A stretch of 7,550 nucleotides of DNA from the NCBI GenBank assembly GCA_030831135.1, contig JAURLR010000026.1, positions 1-7,550 of the forward strand, given 5' to 3'. Position 1 is the first letter of the stretch. Every line of letters starts with the position of its first letter. The notes beneath the pieces were generated by a model that saw nothing but the letters and a program-made list of their open reading frames with translations, did not search any database and was not told where the DNA came from. The stretch comes from Alphaproteobacteria bacterium (lineage in GTDB: Bacteria; Pseudomonadota; Alphaproteobacteria; UBA6615). The position numbers and the translations under genes are program-made. This document shows positions 6,270-7,550 of the stretch, piece by piece.

Positions 6270-6292
6270 TTCACAGGCCTCGATCCCGTGAA
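6270..6292 (-). terminator. Hairpin directly after scpB, possible terminator
   Basis: Immediately after the scpB stop the minus strand reads TTCACGGG, a 7-base loop ATCGAGG, then CCTGTGAA: an 8-bp stem with one G-U pair. Downstream sequence is only mildly U-rich (UGGUUCCGAACUUGUUG) with no true U-run, so it is a weak intrinsic terminator at best. Its position between scpB and the Fur-box gene would suit separation of two transcripts. Confidence 0.35.
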
Positions 6293-6997
6293 TCATGTCC
6301 CGGTTTCACCCTCGCCTTCGTCTTCGTCTTCATCTTCGTTTTCGAGCGGTTCATCAGGCTCGGGCGGGTTTTCATCCTCACCCGTGACCGATTCCAGCGG
6401 CAGTTCATCGCGGATCGACGAGGTCGCATAGATATTGACCGCAGGCCGTTGGTCGATCAGCCCGGCGGCCTTCAATTCCTGGATACCCGGCAAATCCTTG
6501 AGGCTCTCGATCCCGAAATGTGACAGGAATCCCTCAGTGGTCACCCAGGTCAAAGGGCGCCCGGGCGAATTCCGGCGGCGACCGGGACGGATCCAGTCGA
6601 CTTCCAGCAGCGTGTCCATGGTGCCCTTGCTCAGGCTGACACCGCGGATTTCCTCAATCTCTGCGCGTGTGACCGGCTGATGATAGGCCACAACCGCCAG
6701 CGTCTCATGCGCGGCCCGGGACAGGCGACGCTGGGACACACGTTCGATCTTCAGGCGTTCGGCCAAATCCGGGGCGGTCCGCAACGCCCATTTGCCGGCA
6801 ACGTTGACCACATTGACACCACGCCCCGCATAGAGTTTGCGCAAATCCTCAATCACTTCGCCCACATCCGTGTCATCGGGCAGCTGGGCCGCTATGGAGG
6901 CATTATCTAGAGGTTCCACGGCGGCAAAAAGCACCGCTTCGGCCAGACGCAGAATATCAGTCCGCATGTCGGGTTCGAGTTCAGGATTGATCGTCAC
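6293..6997 (-). CDS. scpB: Segregation and condensation protein ScpB
   Basis: A 234-residue ScpB (from the chosen GTG), a winged-helix subunit that dimerises and binds ScpA to form the non-SMC part of the SMC-ScpAB condensin used in chromosome segregation. The first winged helix spans about 12-85 (RLAEAVLFAAVEPLD onward); the second contains the most conserved family stretch, ETLAVVAYHQPVTRAEIEEIRGV (about 98-120), then SKGTMDTLLEVDWIRPGRRRNSPGRP and FLSHFGIESLKDLPGI. The C-terminal 30 residues are a strongly acidic Glu/Asp/Gly tail. Start choice: the GTG at 6997 has AGAGG 9 bases upstream, while the ATG at 7006 abuts that AGAGG and the ATG at 6967 has none; all three give an intact core. The frame overlaps the end of scpA by 17 bases, implying coupled translation. 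Confidence 0.95.
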   Translation of the reverse strand: MTINPELEPDMRTDILRLAEAVLFAAVEPLDNASIAAQLPDDTDVGEVIEDLRKLYAGRGVNVVNVAGKWALRTAPDLAERLKIERVSQRRLSRAAHETLAVVAYHQPVTRAEIEEIRGVSLSKGTMDTLLEVDWIRPGRRRNSPGRPLTWVTTEGFLSHFGIESLKDLPGIQELKAAGLIDQRPAVNIYATSSIRDELPLESVTGEDENPPEPDEPLENEDEDEDEGEGETGT

Positions 6998-7550
6998 GGC
7001 TCGCATCCTCTGCTTGCGCTGTATTGTTCTTGGCGTCTTCTGGACGGCTTCGGAAATAGATCGGCCCGAAACGCTGATCCTGGCGTATCTCGGCATGTCC
7101 ATCGCGGACCAGTTCCAGACTGGCAGCGAAGTTTGCCGCAATCGCTGCGCGTGTCGGCAGGCCTTCCAGCAGCCCTTCGGGAAGGAAACTCGAAAGCGTC
7201 GCCCAATCGGGCATCTTGCCAAGAATGGCGCGCAGGCGGCCCAGCGCATCGTCCATCGAGAACAGCTCGAACTGTTCGATGGTCAATGTCTCTGCCTTGC
7301 CGCGGCGCTGCAGCGATCCATAGGCTTCCAGCATCTCGAACAGAGAGGCTTCGTAAATCGGCGTGGTGATGACCCGGATTCCCTCGGGTTCCCCGCGTTC
7401 AAAGACGTCGCGCCCCAGCAAGGGCAGAGCGAAAAGCTGTTCGGCCGCCTTACGCATAGATTCCAGACGCTGCAACTGAAACTGAAGCGCCAGCGCCATG
7501 TCTGCCGCCGAAGGCTCCTCGCCTTCCGTCACCTCGACGGGCAACAGCAA
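6981..7550 (-). CDS. scpA: Segregation and condensation protein ScpA (C-terminal part)
   Basis: The 3' 189 codons of a gene that enters from the high-coordinate edge; the first codon seen is internal, not a start. The visible part has the ScpA pattern LLLPVEV at the edge, a long helical region (ADMALALQFQLQRLESMRKAAEQL, family pattern), LGRDVFERGEPEG, and the C-terminal winged-helix domain that binds the Smc head, seen in LEGLPTRAAIAANFAASLELVRDGHAEI and DQRFGPIYFR (about 127-170). ScpA is a kleisin that bridges the two Smc heads and binds the ScpB dimer. The tail after the winged helix is short, polar and variable. scpB begins inside its last codons, the standard scpAB arrangement. Confidence 0.95.
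   Translation of the reverse strand: MLLPVEVTEGEEPSAADMALALQFQLQRLESMRKAAEQLFALPLLGRDVFERGEPEGIRVITTPIYEASLFEMLEAYGSLQRRGKAETLTIEQFELFSMDDALGRLRAILGKMPDWATLSSFLPEGLLEGLPTRAAIAANFAASLELVRDGHAEIRQDQRFGPIYFRSRPEDAKNNTAQAEDASRDDQS
7007..7011 (-). promoter_or_regulatory. Ribosome binding site favouring the scpB GTG start
   Basis: AGAGG read on the minus strand lies inside the 3' end of scpA. It is separated by 9 bases from the GTG at 6997 but by none from the ATG at 7006, so it supports the GTG as the scpB start. No similar sequence precedes the ATG at 6967. Confidence 0.5.

Noticed and set aside
7007..7249. Upstream extension of the scpB frame to 7249
   Set aside because: The extra 80 or so residues are Arg/Cys-rich and antisense-like out-of-frame reading of scpA; ScpB homology begins after about 6970.
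1..7550. tRNA genes, CRISPR arrays, insertion sequences, phage or defence modules
   Set aside because: No cloverleaf-like sequence, regularly spaced repeats, transposase motifs or terminal inverted repeats were seen; nearly all bases are used by conserved housekeeping genes.

Overview
The window looks like a stretch of an alphaproteobacterial chromosome, GC-rich and densely coded. Every gene lies on the minus strand, so transcription runs from high to low coordinates. In that direction the order is scpA (3' part), scpB, an FbpC-like iron ABC-transporter ATPase, tatA, tatB, tatC, serS, surE, pcm and a LysM lipoprotein that runs off the low-coordinate edge. From memory, the scpAB-tatABC-serS-surE-pcm-LysM/M23 order is a familiar alphaproteobacterial arrangement. 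A classical Fur-type operator would fit a lineage with canonical Fur, such as Caulobacterales or Maricaulales relatives, better than one relying on RirA/Irr. This placement is inference and no closer assignment is claimed.

Region by region: 7550-6293 holds scpA and scpB, the two non-SMC subunits of the SMC-ScpAB chromosome condensation complex, with overlapping reading frames. A hairpin follows the scpB stop, and then a very good Fur-box candidate at 6232-6250 precedes the iron-transporter-type ATPase (6175-5126), which has no permease or binding-protein gene beside it here. A 131-base gap (4995-5125) holds two perfect short palindromes and a possible promoter before tatABC (4994-3392), the twin-arginine translocase for folded proteins. 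A 60-base gap with a GC-rich hairpin and a promoter-like pair of hexamers leads to serS (seryl-tRNA synthetase), surE (nucleotide/survival phosphatase) and pcm (protein L-isoaspartate methyltransferase), whose frames overlap. The last gene encodes a two-LysM outer-membrane lipoprotein, probably of the NlpD/M23 envelope-hydrolase type, with its C-terminal part outside the window.

Functionally this is housekeeping: chromosome segregation, protein export, translation, stress-related repair and cell-wall maintenance, plus one iron-uptake-type ATPase that looks like a separately regulated insertion into the block. No RNA genes, CRISPR arrays, insertion sequences, or stretches over 300 bases without a gene were seen. 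I found no convincing undescribed system. The most notable points are the Fur-box/orphan-ATPase unit and the paired palindromes upstream of tatA.
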